Assembly (NCBI GenBank): GCA_916613615.1
Contig: OU744721.1
Span: forward strand, 53,516,747-53,580,746
DNA from: Steromphala cineraria
Lineage: Eukaryota > Mollusca > Gastropoda > Trochida > Trochidae
Direction of reading: 5' to 3'
Length of the DNA: 64,000 bases
Under the pieces are notes generated by a model, which did no database searches, had not been told where the DNA came from, and saw nothing but the letters and a program-made list of their open reading frames with translations. This document shows, piece by piece, positions 21,641 through 35,269 of the stretch. Made by a program: the position numbers and the translations under genes. Each line of letters starts with the position of its first letter. The stretch's first letter is position 1.

Positions 21641-24600
21641 CAGTAAATGGTTTTGATTAACTTTGAAATAACAAATAACCGGTTCTTTTAAACATTGTAG
21701 TGATTAAATCAAGTTAACATTTCCTGACAAACTGTTTCTTAGAGCGATGGATATGTCAGCTCAAGTAACAGAATTTTGTATTTCCAGAACAATATTTCAA
21801 CATCTTAGACAGTTGTTACTGGTCAGCATTTAATGAAAACCCAAGAAAGTAATTCTACTAAGAATTGAAACTTATATTTTGAGAAATTATGAACATACAC
21901 GTTAGATATTATTAGGAAATATTTGTTTTCTGTTATAGATCATATACATATCAAACAGAATATGGAGTTTCAACCCCTTTGAAGGATGTTGAGCATGTTC
22001 TAGAGTAAGATATGAATAGAAAAATGCTTTCTTATAATATAAATTCCATATGGAACAGAATATTGACGACAAGAGATTCAGTCTCCTTGGTGAAGGATTG
22101 TGAGCATGTACTAGAGAAGACTTTGATGTTGATGATTACAATCTTATCCAACGGGCGTAACATTCAAACAATGAGCACCAGACTATAAAGGAGTCACATT
22201 TGCCCATAGGAATAACAAGGATCACAAGACTATAATCTCTCCTTCTAGACAGTGGCAGTGTATCTTTCATCCAATGTTTCCACTGTTTCCAATTTGAAAG
22301 GTCTGTTACGTTCTGTCAACTTGAATATTAGGGTACATATTTTGTCAATCACGTGGAAGCCAATAAGTTTACAAAATACTTCCGTGATGCAAGGTTGTAG
22401 ATTATATGCAGTCTTTCTTATAAAAATAGTGTTTTCTTTTCTTTTCAATTCACAAGTAATAACACTGTTCATTTACATACACCGATGCGTATTAAATAAC
22501 ATTAACAGTTTGCGAGCCTGCACAATCGATTTAGATCATTCGAGGGTAAATGATGTCTTTTATCTGTCGCATCAAACCCACTTTTGACAGAGTTATTGAA
22601 TTATTTGACAATAACACGTCAAATAAGTTCTTGATATCTGCAACAATTTTGCCTGAAAAATGTAACAAGGAAACTAAGTCAATGTTCATATATTATGTTT
22701 GCTAAAAGACAATTGTATCCAAACTCTTGTGACTTAGTAAGTACATGTTAATGCCGTGTTTTTGAGTTGTGTGTACTTACTGTTGTGATTTATAATTAGT
22801 AAGCACATTTTAATTTTTGGTGCCTCCAACATCTATATTCATATAAACGTTTACCTGCAACAAGATATACAACATTTTAGAGGAAAATCAAATTTTAAAT
22901 TGAGACAGAACGCTTATAGTTTCATTAAGTTTGTATCAACACATGTGTGATGGTCTTTGGTGAATGTACATATCTTGTCATATTATATCGTTACTCTTTC
23001 CTAAAATAAATCTTTTATCACGTTTTGGATGAGCATTGCTAATACTTTCTTTCACAGGTGTATTCTAAAACAATGACAATTAACTGTCTTCTTCTAACAA
23101 TCTGCAGTTGTCCATCCATGATATGATTAAATAATAGATAGTCTGGTGGTAGTTTGAGTTATTAGTGATTTTGTTCTAGACAATCGTCACACTCAGACAT
23201 TCAACAATGGTTGTTTTAACATATCAGTTTAATGGTACGATACAGACAAATTCTATATATATCAGGGAAATCGCGACTCCATATAGCCTTTAAACAGCAT
23301 ATACACTCAAGTCACATACAATTCTAGTTGGTACTTCCTGCTATGAGCAATCTATGGAGAAATGATCATGTCTGACCCTCAATAAACGTTTTCTCAGCTC
23401 ATAATATAGATTCCAAGTTGATGATGCAGGAAGAACGTCAATTTTGCAGCCCACAACCTCGCGAATACTCCCTATATTACACTATAAAGGCAAATCCCAA
23501 TGTTGAAACCAAGTTGGATAATAAGAAAACAATATGAATGATATGAAGCTAAATTGCTGAAGCTTGAAATGTGAAGATATAATGACTGCTTTTCAGAAAA
23601 TTGGATATACACGAAAACTTTATTATTAGTTATTTTTTTGATAATAACAACACTTGAAATCATTGTTTCACAAATAAATACTTAACATAGAAAAACAGAT
23701 TGAGCAACTCATCATTCATAAGGATAATATAGACAGTAAAGGTATGGGAGTTTTTCAGGCTTTTAAGATGTATGAGACAGGAACAGTCTTGATGATCAAT
23801 GGTGCAATCAATGAGGAAGATATTTAATTGCAGCAAATAAGGTTATTGAGTTTGCAAGTCTCACAGTTGTTGAAGATTTAAGGTTTCTTAAACATTTCAC
23901 CAAATCATACTCTATAGATGCTGTCACACTGAAGACATCGTATTTGTTTTGTTAAATAAAAACAAATCCTAAGTGTGTGTCAATATCGATTTAAATAAAT
24001 TTCATCGATTTGAAACTGGAACCCGCCCTAAAAAAGTTACTTACATAACAATAATTATGAAAATCATACAAATCTAATCAACAAAATATTGTGTCCTATT
24101 AAGAGGTATCACGTAGAGCTGTCATAAACTCACTTTAGCAATTGAAATTTTAAAACTTGATACGAAAAAAACCCAGATCCAGGTGTATGAACTAATACTC
24201 AAGCTACCAATCATCACGAGATGAAGCCCATCATGTTAATTTCACACACATAGTTACAGAAACCAATAGTGTTTGAAGAAAACAATGTTTTCAAAAATAA
24301 TGAAAGATAATATGTTTGATGCCTAGGACTTTGATCAAACTTACAACACGTAATATTCAGACTCGAATCAACAGACTGTCAAGTATCTGCCCGAGGGAGC
24401 AACAGTCGCCACGTATCTGTAGTTGTTTTTCCATAGATGTGCAGGGTGTGTCATTGTTCGTCTTGTATTGCAGTATCTTATTTCGCAAGAGCAATTAACA
24501 TTTTGTCATTAAGTGGAAGAAGTAAATCTCAAAAATAAAGAGACAACTATAGGCATATAGCAAAATAAAGAACGTTTCAAAGTGTACCTCGGAGTGTCTT

Positions 24601-25120
24601 TATTTATTTGTGACAAAAATTGTTAATAATGCTTCAGTCTACATATTCTCATTGACTGACTGTTGCTGTCTACATTTATGTTATTTGGGTAGGTATTACA
24701 AAGATTCAGTCATGGTTGGTTAATAGGAAAGGAGTTTGCGATAGTTTGTCCAGTTTCTATCAATAGGAGAAAAAACAACACTACGTTTGGAGCAAGCATG
24801 TTCCCAGACTTCTGTTGACAAGATGAACGTAAATTGTAAATCGTTTGTAAATGAATATAAAGTCAAATCATGTGACGCGAATCTATTCCAAAATGTAATT
24901 TATTGGGAAAAGGTCACTCTAAGTTGAAATAATACAAGAAAATGCACGGACATATACAACGTTCTTGTAATGATATTTGTGTTGAAGAAATAAACTAAAA
25001 AATATAACAAAAAGGATAACAGTAAATGACATTAATGCTTTTCGATAGGTTATCATTCATCATGATGAAATACTTCCATATCAATATTCAAACTAGAATA
25101 AATGTGTTTGAAGATAAGAA

Positions 25121-26122
25121 ACTAGTTTTATTTTCAAGTACATGACATGTTAATGGTACATGTATGTATTTCAAAAGATCACAATACTTCTCCTAGGCCG
25201 GGAGAAAAATGTTGTTACATCAAAGCAAATATCGAGAAGAACAAAATACAAAAGTATTCTGACTTTATGGACCAGGGCCATTCTTATTCCCAGCATTAAA
25301 GTGACTTCAAAGGGCAAATCAACTTTGATCTTTGCTATTTCATAAAAATCTCATTCTATATACAGAAGGTCTGGAAAATCAGACAAAAGTTCAATGTAAT
25401 GCTTGAAAGAAAATACATGTTGAAAAAGGATTATACAATGTTGTCTTATATATACAATGAAGTTTGAAATTCCAATGAAGACACCTTTGTCTTAATCTTT
25501 CTGAAATATTTCTACACACTTCGTCGGGAAATTTAACATACTTGCAATGATATATTCACCTACTCTTTTTAATGAAAAACACCACACCACATAAAATGAT
25601 ATGCTATATTGTGCACCACAGTCTGACAAAAACGGTATACATAAATATAAAATGTATAAATAATAATTTAATAATAACAATAATTATTAATAATAATAAA
25701 ACAATGCAAATCACAGAAATCTCATTACTATACTTCAAAAGCCATGACAGCTCCATGAATGAGTCTTATCCCAACACTGTGCTGTGAACTTGAAGACTTG
25801 AATAATATAAACCTTTTTAGGCCTTTTCATAAAAATGCGAAACGCAAAGCATAATTTCATATAACACAATACATCTGTATATGATTGTTTTGAACTAAAA
25901 ATGTTTTAATCGAATATACACAAAGTGCTATAATACTACTATAGACTTCACTTGGTTGTATCTACTAACAGTACGAGGAATTCTAAATCTAAATTCGTGT
26001 GGAAAGCAAAATATTATATCGCCATTCACATTTGTATAAGCTGCTATCTTCAAACTCTTGAAAGAAATATATTGATCACTGAAGTTTTTCATGATATTCC
26101 ATATATCCCTCGAAACCCTGAT
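25121..26122. other. Gene-free stretch
   Basis: AT-rich DNA with only short open frames and a small ATT-rich simple region near 25,660-25,700. Nothing supportable. Confidence 0.5.
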
Positions 26123-29100
26123 AATAGACCGATCCAGTCGAGAGCAGTTAGGCCCCGCCCCCTGCGACGTGATTGGTTGAAATATTTGAGGGGACAAGTA
26201 ACAAGCTCAGGCGAGCCGGGCAGCGTATCTCAACAATGTCACTAGCCGAAGCTTTTGGCTTGCGTTCATGCTAATGTCGTTCATAACGCACATTACCTAA
26301 CAAATACATTCAATATATGACCTATAGCTTAGATAAATCTCATTTTATCAACAAATGAAGCGTAATTTTGACACTTTATCAATGCCCAGAGCGAGAGAAG
26401 TCGTCGACCACTTTGTAAACAAACGCATTTCAACTCGGAATATTTCCTTCACTTTTGTAAAAAAAAAATTATACTCGTACAATCCAGGTAATTAATAGCT
26501 CACACATTTTACCACCAGATGTTTGATTTCATGAATGAAGTTAATTTTTTTCATATTTTGTCGAGAAACCTTTTTTACTGAAATATGTTGAGTAGTCATT
26601 GTCATCAGCTGGTCATGGTCGCATATGCTCAGTTCACCAGTTGTTGACAGTGTGTAAATTACACATCTAGATCAGTGAACTTAACTTTGAAAAAAAACAT
26701 CGAGAATTTTAATCCTTGAAACCAAATTTAAAACTAGTTGCCATATTTTTTTTTTTGACATACAATATTAATTTTATAATGCTAATTATTGATATATCTT
26801 TTTATATTGACACAGATATCATAATCATGAAAAGTCAATATTCTCAAAATATTATTCCAGTATATGTAATTTATAATATCCTTAAAATGATAATCATTTT
26901 CACGTTTCCTTCAAATGCTACCTTCCTTTTGAATAAATTTAACTACCAAAATGTTAATGAGTCTACCTTCAAAAATCAATTGACTGTATCTATAAATCAT
27001 TAAAGATGAATTTTGAATCACAAACACCATTAGAAAATATCATTGCACTACATACAATCAAAGTTTTCATTTATGTTTTGCTTTTTAAAAGTCATATTTC
27101 ATTCAGGATCTGGAAAATATCAATCTGGGTTAATCTAGATCAACAGATCTTATATTTTGTCTTTATAGCTAAATATGAATGTTCTATGAGATAGATTTGA
27201 AGAAACAGTAAAATGGGATGAGAAACAATTATCAGTGAACATATGAGTCAACAGCAGAAGAAAATGTCTTTATAGCCAAATATGAATGTTTTATGGCATA
27301 GATTAGAACCACAAACATCTACTGTAATGGGAATGTAACAGGGATGATTTTTATTTGACATTAAAAAATATATATTTGACAGGCTTCATTCAGGATCTGG
27401 AAGACATCAATCTAAGTAAATTTATATCAACAGATCTTATATTTTTTCATTCAAGTTGATAAACAGTAGGACCTTATCCTGCTTCTAAAAAAACTTGTTG
27501 ATCCAAATTTATTTAGATTGGGAAAATATGGTTTATTATGATAAAAAAATTCAATTAGAAAGGCTTACAGCCATACATACATATCACTATACATGTATAA
27601 TTATTTTAGAGAATTCAAAACTGAAAGATCCAAATAAATTAAGTGACTATGAAGTTTTTTAATATATAATTGTTAAAAAAATATTTTTGTGTGAAAATAA
27701 CACAATATCAGGGATCCTGGAATTAATCAATCTTGGAAATAAAAAATTAATCTTTGCTTTACATAAATATTGCATTTCATGTTTCCAAAGTAAAAACATG
27801 CATTAGGATTGGATTTAAAACAATTGTCAGGTAACATATGAGTCAACAGCAATATAAAATGTCTTTTCAAGATTTCACATGTATGTGAAATATTATTTTT
27901 TGATTTATTATTTTGGTTTGTCTTATTGTATTCCCTGGTACACCTAAAAATCATGGAATATATGCACCAAGTTTTATTTGATTGATAAAGAATAGACATC
28001 AGATGTACTTTTGTTAACTGATCTTTGGTCACTATTAAAACTTACCCCATCTAAACATGATAGTTTTGAACAGTTTGGGTTATTGACTCATTCAAAATTG
28101 TATTGTTATAGCTTTGACAGAAAAGTTAATTGTTGTATAGCTGATATACCTAGACTTCAGGGATTACTTTGGACTGGGATTTGGGGATATTTACCAATTG
28201 ATGTATCAATATATCCCATTATCAATACTAATGAGGGGAGAAAGTCTCATTGCAAAAATCAAAACTATTAATTTTCTTCTCAAACATCCCATTGCATTCT
28301 CTAAAAATCCCATTATATCAGGCTTAGGGAATTTGTTTTATCCCTTTCATACTTTGAACCAGGGTGTTCCCTGAGACTTGCAGCAATTAATCAATGAGGC
28401 AATCAAGTAGTTTGTTTTGAATAGCTAGGTTTTCATTGATCAAATATTTGGAAATAAATCTAACCATTGAAATGAAAAATTTAAATATTTGAAATGAACA
28501 TTATTGATATTCCATGTTTTATCTTACAGGCAAGTTTATTTTCAAGTTGTGTTAGTATCAAATACCTGAAAGGTTATGGGACATAGCCTACTGTTTGAAA
28601 GCTATGTATACATACATTAATCTTATGGGTTTGGGCATAATTATGGAACATAATGAGTAAAATGGAAATGCAGAAAAAGCTTATATTTATCAAATATTCA
28701 ATGTCTGCCAGTTTCTTTGATATTTAATTATATTTGAGTGGGATATGTCACCGTATTTGGCACAACAAATCGTTTAACATAGTTTGTTTACAATATGGCG
28801 AAAGTTTGATAATTGCCGAAATGTCAACGTGTAGAATTGTTATAAATGATCTCGATCAACTTCAATGAACTGTTGATTCAGAAACATAAAGTACCAAAGA
28901 TAAATTATCAAATGGTACTTAGAGCTGTCACCTTGTGGAAAGTTTATGGGAGTGACTTGAAAAGTGCGTAGTTCGTGCAAATTCTCACCTTCGAACCCTT
29001 GTCCGACCAGCGATTGTTTTTTTACCATGTAGTGAGCCTTTTCCACAATTTTAGCGATGGATAACGGTAACCTTGTTACCCTACACAATGAGGAATACTT

Positions 29101-29296
29101 CTGTCATGACATCGATGCATAAATATCGTAAAGAACGCCATTTTAAATATTATTTGCAACAACAGAATCGAGCCGCCATTATCGCGTTGTTTGTCCCCGG
29201 AAGTAAAGTTGACAATTTCGCGTAGCGAAATCGCCGTTCTGATTGGCTGATATAACGCATGCGCGAGATTTGATTGACAGACTGGATCGGTCTATT
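26123..29296. mobile_element. 3.2-kb segment bounded by 17-bp inverted repeats
   Basis: AATAGACCGATCCAGTC at 26,123-26,139 is matched exactly by its complement at 29,280-29,296. Just inside both ends the DNA is unusually rich in GC and CpG. A second inverted match, TTGTAAACAAAC, occurs at about 26,413 and, complemented, about 28,790. Inside are direct repeats: TTCATTCAGGATCTGGAA at about 27,100 and 27,386, and CATATGAGTCAACAGCA at about 27,240 and 27,836. No transposase is recognised, so it may be a large non-autonomous DNA transposon. Apart from the palindromic TA inside TAGACC, no target duplication is visible. Confidence 0.4.
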
Positions 29297-30894
29297 GAAA
29301 GGGCTTTATCATAAAGTTCTTTGACACAATTTCCCAGATATCAATATCATCTACAACTTTGTACATCCAACACTGATACATTATGATTCAGATTAAAACT
29401 ATTGACTGCACTATTCCACTTTCTGTCAATTTTTTTATCTTTTATGCTTTTAATTCTATGGTAGATGTAGTATTTTTTTCAAGGTCAGTGTCTCTTTAAT
29501 GGCATCGTGGTATATTAATGGGCTATGCATCGGAATTAATTCGAAATAAACTACAAGGCAACATTTAAAAGGTTGATATAGTTGCCTGTTTCTCATCAAC
29601 TGTTTTCTAAATGTAGAAAGAATTGTAAACATGAATTGAAGCCACATTTCTGAGGAGATGTCATCTTCAAGGCAGACTCCTAAGTTCAAATCATGATCTG
29701 AATTTAGCTGTTGAAAGTTTATAACAGCATAATAAAAAGGACAACGGTTGACACGATGGAAGCTGGCAAATGTCGAGACTATTGACATCATTCATAATTT
29801 ACATATTTCATTAAACGATTTTATAAACTCTATGAACATGTTGTACTCTTTTACCCGTAGCACGTCACTGATAACGTATAGCCTATTTTGTGATTATTAT
29901 TTGCTCTGATTTAATATTTTTGATATTTTAAATCTGTAAAGTTGATAAATTCAAAGTATCTGGGAAGTGTTACAGGTATTTGTATCAATCACACACTGAG
30001 TTTTTTAAAATATCGTTACAAAATTGCAAAATATTGTCAGTAGCAGCAACATACACTTATTTTTTTACAATATACTGTCATTGTTTAAAATAATCTAATT
30101 TACAATAAATTTATGTTTAAGAATTCATCTGTTTCTTTATAATTTTAGAGAACTTGGTAATAAACCTGAACATTTCATTTCATCTATTTAAATATAAGTA
30201 TAGATTACTTTTGTCTGAATTTCTGTAATCCTCTTTAAAATAACATTTCCATCCATATCAGCAACTCAACTTCGAGAAATTTTACAAAATGTATACTGTA
30301 AGTAATATGTGTGTTTTTAGAATATAACATGATTTTGATTTCAAAAAATGAATTTGAATGATTGAATGATACTAAAGATACAAACAGTGTGATATTATCT
30401 ACATGTATATTACGTTTAGAGATATCTAACAAAATGGCTTCAGGTCCATTTACGAATATTGACTTGTGTTGTGATAAAAAAACATATTGCCGTATAATTA
30501 AACGGATTTCTGCAAATTTGTTGATAATGATTGAAAACATTCCCGATGGTTTTATTTGGATTGGCGACTGCACTTGGGGCACGTACATGTATGATAACTT
30601 CCAGAAGTAAGGTAGTCACATCATTCTCATTCGATTTAATCAATCACGGAAAATTATTTCATTTCATTGAATTAAATTTAGATTTATCGCGAATTCCGTA
30701 TCGGGTTAATAAATTGATGAGTAGTTGTTAATTTAAACGATTATTCTTCACATACGAAACGTACATGTTCGATGGCTTCCAAGAGTTTGGCAATGTAAGG
30801 CAGATCGTTTCTCTTTAGATGCAACCAATCATTAAATATATATTCATTTTATTTAATGAACAATGGATAAATGATTCGGGTTTAAAACTTAATA
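29297..30894. other. Gene-free stretch
   Basis: Several overlapping frames of 60-117 codons on both strands (29,456-30,731) have no recognisable motif, and the frames overlap in antisense, as expected of chance. No gene supported. Confidence 0.45.
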
Positions 30895-31235
30895 CATTCT
30901 CTACTAAAAGAGGCAGATCAAGTCACGAAATGTTGATCGAGCCTATGTTAAAATAAGCCCCAGTCTGTGGGTTAAAACGGGAGATGCCTGGTTGGAGGCA
31001 ATCAAAGTTAGTTTGCAAACAGAGAGGCTAGGCTACGGAATCATGGCAAAGGCATAGTGATATGGACTACTCTTTCCATGCAAGAATCGTTGTCATTTGC
31101 TACCAAAATTTTTTTATTGTGGTGCAAAATTATTTTCCGCCAGGGGAAACTGCCGGAATCCACGGATATGGTCTTATTAGAACAGATATAGGATCACCAT
31201 TTTATGACTTAACATACATCTGTGCGAAGGGAATG
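30895..31235. mobile_element. Inverted-repeat element, family B, copy 3
   Basis: Left CATTCTCTACT...AGAGGCAGATCAAGTCACG; the right arm is the complement of the same block, ending GGGAATG. The arms are about 65 bp of recognisable sequence and the centre is AT-rich. The right half matches the complement of 13,700-13,850 well, so the two copies define one family. Confidence 0.6.
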
Positions 31236-33703
31236 AAATGAATGTGCCTTCTATGTGCACCAATGAACTGCAGGAAGGATGTAGGTGGGATGATTTCTTA
31301 AGATTTTGATAAATCATGTGAAATGATTCATTTTATTTGAATTAACAATATGTCTATAGTGCAAATCAGTTTCATAAATTTGAACAATGATTGGATTATC
31401 ATTCGAATGGAAAACAAAAAGAGGTACACAAGACTACAAAACGTGTTCTTTTCTAGAGAAGATTTAGAAAAAAGTTCTAAAAAAAATATTCATCTGAAAT
31501 GAAAGAATGACATTTTTTTTGGAGATAGTAATCACACTTTGGCGGACATTCAACGCCACTAAAATAGATTTGATCATTTCTGTGGGATCATCTTCTTTAT
31601 CGTAAAGATTTTTTAATTTTGGCATGATAAAATAGACAGATGGGCCATATGTTGTTTACATATCCTAAACTTTTTTGGCAATCATCTATAATCAGTTATT
31701 GTAGATTGCTTAAATGTAATGTTTGTTAAAGCAAAGTGAGTTAAACCGGTCTAGTAGAAGATTGGCATTATGTTATCAAGCAAACATGACTTCATCTCAC
31801 TTCTAGGTGACAAAGCGTCATATGTGTGCGATTAGTGTCGATAGTAAAGATATGGCTCATTAAGTCGATAATATTGAATGAAGATGTTATTCCAGCGATT
31901 TTGAATTTGTTGATTCTTAACCAGGAGCTACATGAAGTATAGTAAAGGAGTTCATTAGCTACTGATATATTATGAATCTTCTGGTTTGTAGTGTTTCATA
32001 GCCAACCATCGGAAGAAAAATATCATAGGTCGATCGGGATCAAATCTAACTTTGGTTCATCCTTCAATCTGAGATCAAATGATCGACAATAGGTATAACA
32101 TTCTACAGCAACTTTCAATTACGGAATTGGCGTGATAACAATACGGCCATCTTCATTCGGTTGTGAAACTCAAACAACGACATTAAATGTTTGACAGGAT
32201 ATTTGATTTTAAAATTCATTTTAAAGTTGGTTGGTTGAATAAATGTTTGGATGATTAATGACTTTGAAACTCTCCATTCTCCATACTTCAGGCCTATTTT
32301 TGAAGTAAGCCAGAGAAACCTTTCGATCATCAATCAGTGTCAATAGCATTGGTGTCCAATTAATATATAGCTTTGTGTCGAAATGTTGAAATATTTTATT
32401 AAGTTACTCATGTTGCTTATAGTGTTCTCCTCTATCAAAGTACATGGACTAGAGACAAATTAAATATTGATTTATTATGTTTTCTGATATATGTATCACG
32501 TATCTCCAACGTACTGAATTCTTCCTTATACGTATTTCAGTTGATACGTGATAGCTGATAGCTGATAGCTGATACCAGTGAGACATTATCAATATCAATA
32601 TCATGTAATGTAGGCCGACGTACTGCAACTATTTCAAAAAATGATTTTTAATGGGAAAATGTCAAAATTTAATCATACTTACTTAATGTATATCAATATT
32701 ACAGATTGTTTCTCTAATGTATCAATTGAAATTTTATCAATGTTGATATCAATCCTAGAAAAATATAGAATTACAAAACAGATCAATTAGTATTGTAAAT
32801 CTTGGCTTATGCTTTGAGTATGTCATTTTTAAAAATGTGTCATTTTAAAGGAATATTGTTATTCATCAAACTGTCAGCCATTATCTTTATAAGCAATATA
32901 TAAATATGTGATAATATAAAAGGGCCGTATTGTTGAGTGTACCTTGCGCTCCGCAATAGTTTGAATTTTGTCAACATTAGAAATTTAAAAACATGTTGAA
33001 AACGAAATAAATCCACGTAATGCAAATTAACATATAAGAATGCAAGTACGCAAAACTGTAAGACTGTCTGTACATTTTCTAAGATTTACAACAACAGGAA
33101 ATATGTCAGATACACCTTACACAATTTTATTGAAAAATGTATTAACTTCATGGAGGTATAAACTAAAAAAATGCTGTGCAAACTGTTTAAATCCTCTTGG
33201 CCCTTTTATCTATCTAATGCGCATGGACATTTAACGTTATCTAATATCAATTAATCAGTAATATTTTGCAATATTTATTTATACGTCGCTTGATGCAAGC
33301 AAGCTATTAACATCGAGTTTGAGGATTGTTGAAATCCAACAACAGCATAAGCAAATGAATTTGACAGTTGATCTTGCCTGTTTGAGGATAAGCATAATGA
33401 TACAAGACATCTGACGAGACTAATTAGACAAACCATAAATATAGAGCTGACATAAGAGCGACAGTGTGTCAGTAGCGTGTGATTAGTGTCATCGGTAAAG
33501 CCATCAAAAGAGACATGATTATAGCAAAATTAATAAAGAGTAATCATTTAAGCGTTCCTTATTTTCGGTATTCACAATAAGGTATTAACTCGAAGAATAA
33601 GAAATGTTTGTAATATTAGAATTGTTTTTCTTGAGTGTCCCTTATTTGGATATGCAAATGATGAAACAAAGATATCGATATTATTGAATTGATCAACTCG
33701 ATA
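31236..33703. other. Gene-free stretch
   Basis: Unique AT-rich DNA. The only structure noted is a short GATAGCT tandem (three units, about 32,548-32,570). Confidence 0.5.
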
Positions 33704-33896
33704 CATTTTCTCCCCACAGAGACAGCTCAATCGTATTAATCTGATCTAGCCTCTGTTTGAAACGGTGTCGCTGATTGTACAACAAACTCTGATTGCATCC
33801 AATCAGGCTTCTACCTTTCTTCCCTATGTGTTTGCTACAAAGAACAGAGGCTAACACATATTAACATGACTGAGCGGCCCCTGTGGGTAGAGAATG
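33704..33896. mobile_element. Inverted-repeat element, family B, copy 4, with likely target duplication
   Basis: A 193-bp element with left end CATTTTCTCCCCACAGAG and right end GTGGGTAGAGAATG. The flanks carry CTCGATA on the left and CTCGATT on the right, a 6- to 8-bp target duplication. That size fits the hAT group, but no transposase is seen. It shares the short block GTCGCTGATTG with copy 1. Confidence 0.65.
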
Positions 33897-34059
33897 CTCG
33901 ATTGGCTATAAAACAGCAGAGTTATAATGTTGTTGTTACGAATTTGACATGGTATATTCCTGATACTGGCGTCGAAAAAATAATTTATTAGAGGAAGTGT
34001 TTTTGAGACAAAATGACATCTAGCGAGTGTCATAATTTTCTATATTATCTATAGCTATA

Positions 34060-34338
34060 ATGAAAACTAATGGTTCCAATTGAAAGACAATTTATTTAAA
34101 CTAAATGGAGCAGTAATAATTCAAATATATCATTCATAGTTTGGCCATGCCATTCCCTTTTCTTACACAAAATGAATAAAAGGTGTTTACACAAAATGGT
34201 CGCTAAAGGATTTGAGGTGAATCTTCATACTTCGTTTGCTAACTATGGAAGATTGGTTGGTATATTGAGATTTTTGACACTATCAAAATAACACATTTAG
34301 CAAATATAAAATTATCAAAAAACGTGCTACTGCCCCTT
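34060..34338 (+). mobile_element. TA-MITE family A, copy 1 (left end decayed)
   Basis: From GGTTCCAATTGAAAGACAAT to the right terminal repeat CGTGCTACTGCCCCTT, followed by TA. It matches the other four copies but the left terminal repeat is unrecognisable, so this is the most decayed copy. Confidence 0.75.
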
Positions 34339-34340
34339 TA

Positions 34341-35201
34341 ACAAAGTCGGAATTCGTTTATGGACACGGTAACAGCATCAGCGATGGTGAAATCAATCGT
34401 GCCAACCCGCAAGGACAACATCTCTTAACTCGATCACGTAACGCACGGTGAAATAATATTCTGTGTAGCACCATATCAAATAACAACATTCAAACCAAAA
34501 TAACCCTTTTTATGTACTCTTTCCATTTAAAATGAATACATGAATAAATTTTGATTTAAGCAGAATCGAAAATCCGACTTATTCAAAATCAAACTAACGT
34601 AAAAAGTCACACAGATGAGTGGTCGTGTTTGCACCGATTCACCTGACAGTTATGTCAGTCAACAGACGTGGCACGTGCTGCATGCCTTTTGCGTGCTCCC
34701 CGGACACCGTAGGTGTCCAATTCATGAATCACGTGCGCGAGGGTTCATCAAACTTGAACGCGAGGTCGGGGTCGGTAACTCTTTTACACACTAGCTCAAC
34801 GCTATATCAATCCAATTTCAACATGATATCAGTTTTGATATTGCAGATAAGTGGAGTAACGCATATCTTTCTTAGATACAATGAGAAGATGGAACATTGA
34901 CTCTACTTGGAGGAACAATGTCTATTTCAAGTAGCTGACAATAGCATGAGCCTTTCGTGCTGCACGTGCAATCCGTGCAATCCGTGCAGAACCGTACAAG
35001 CTACCACAATAGATTGTATGCCCATATCAATTTGAGAACAGTTTACAAAAAACTTAATTTGATATGCATATAAACATTTGGTACCAATATTTTATTAAAT
35101 AAATTGATTATTCATTAAGAATAATTCATAGACATGTTTCTTCTCAGGAAAAATGTAAAACTTTATCATGTGGTCATGAAAAACATGCTTTATTTTCATC
35201 T
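34341..35201. other. Gene-free stretch with locally higher CpG content
   Basis: 34,370-34,770 is richer in CpG than its surroundings, and about 34,963-34,990 has a small GTGCAATCC doublet. No exon or promoter could be supported. Confidence 0.4.
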
Positions 35202-35269
35202 GGCCTTCGTGGTCTAATGGATAAGTCATTGGGCTTGAGGTCACAGGTTCAAACCCATGTTTGAAGTGC
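35202..35269 (+). pseudogene. tRNA-like sequence, probably decayed tRNA-Arg or a SINE head
   Basis: GGCCTTCGTGGTCTAATGGA resembles the 5' half and A box of tRNA-Arg, and AGGTTCAAACCC is a good B box 25 bases further on. The whole is 68 nt, with a shortened anticodon region. Only about five of seven acceptor pairs and two of five T-stem pairs form, so it cannot be a working tRNA. No downstream SINE tail is recognised. Confidence 0.45.

Larger units (their letters stand above)
19281..25120 (+). repeat. Tandem-array unit, copy 2
   Basis: The partner of 76-9,170, lacking both the Ngaro element and the 193-bp fold-back, so it gives the pre-insertion state. It has its own insertion, an inverted-repeat element starting near 21,439 that copy 1 lacks (copy 1 runs through at about 7,050). 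The stretch 22,730-24,640 has no counterpart in copy 1 and holds no gene I recognise. Confidence 0.8.

Noticed and set aside
27727..28271. Transposase inside the 3.2-kb inverted-repeat segment
   Set aside because: The two frames (27,727-28,032 minus, 28,011-28,271 plus) have no DDE, zinc-finger or helix-turn-helix pattern that I can recognise.
35202..35269. Functional tRNA-Arg gene
   Set aside because: Shortened anticodon region, mismatched acceptor and T stems.
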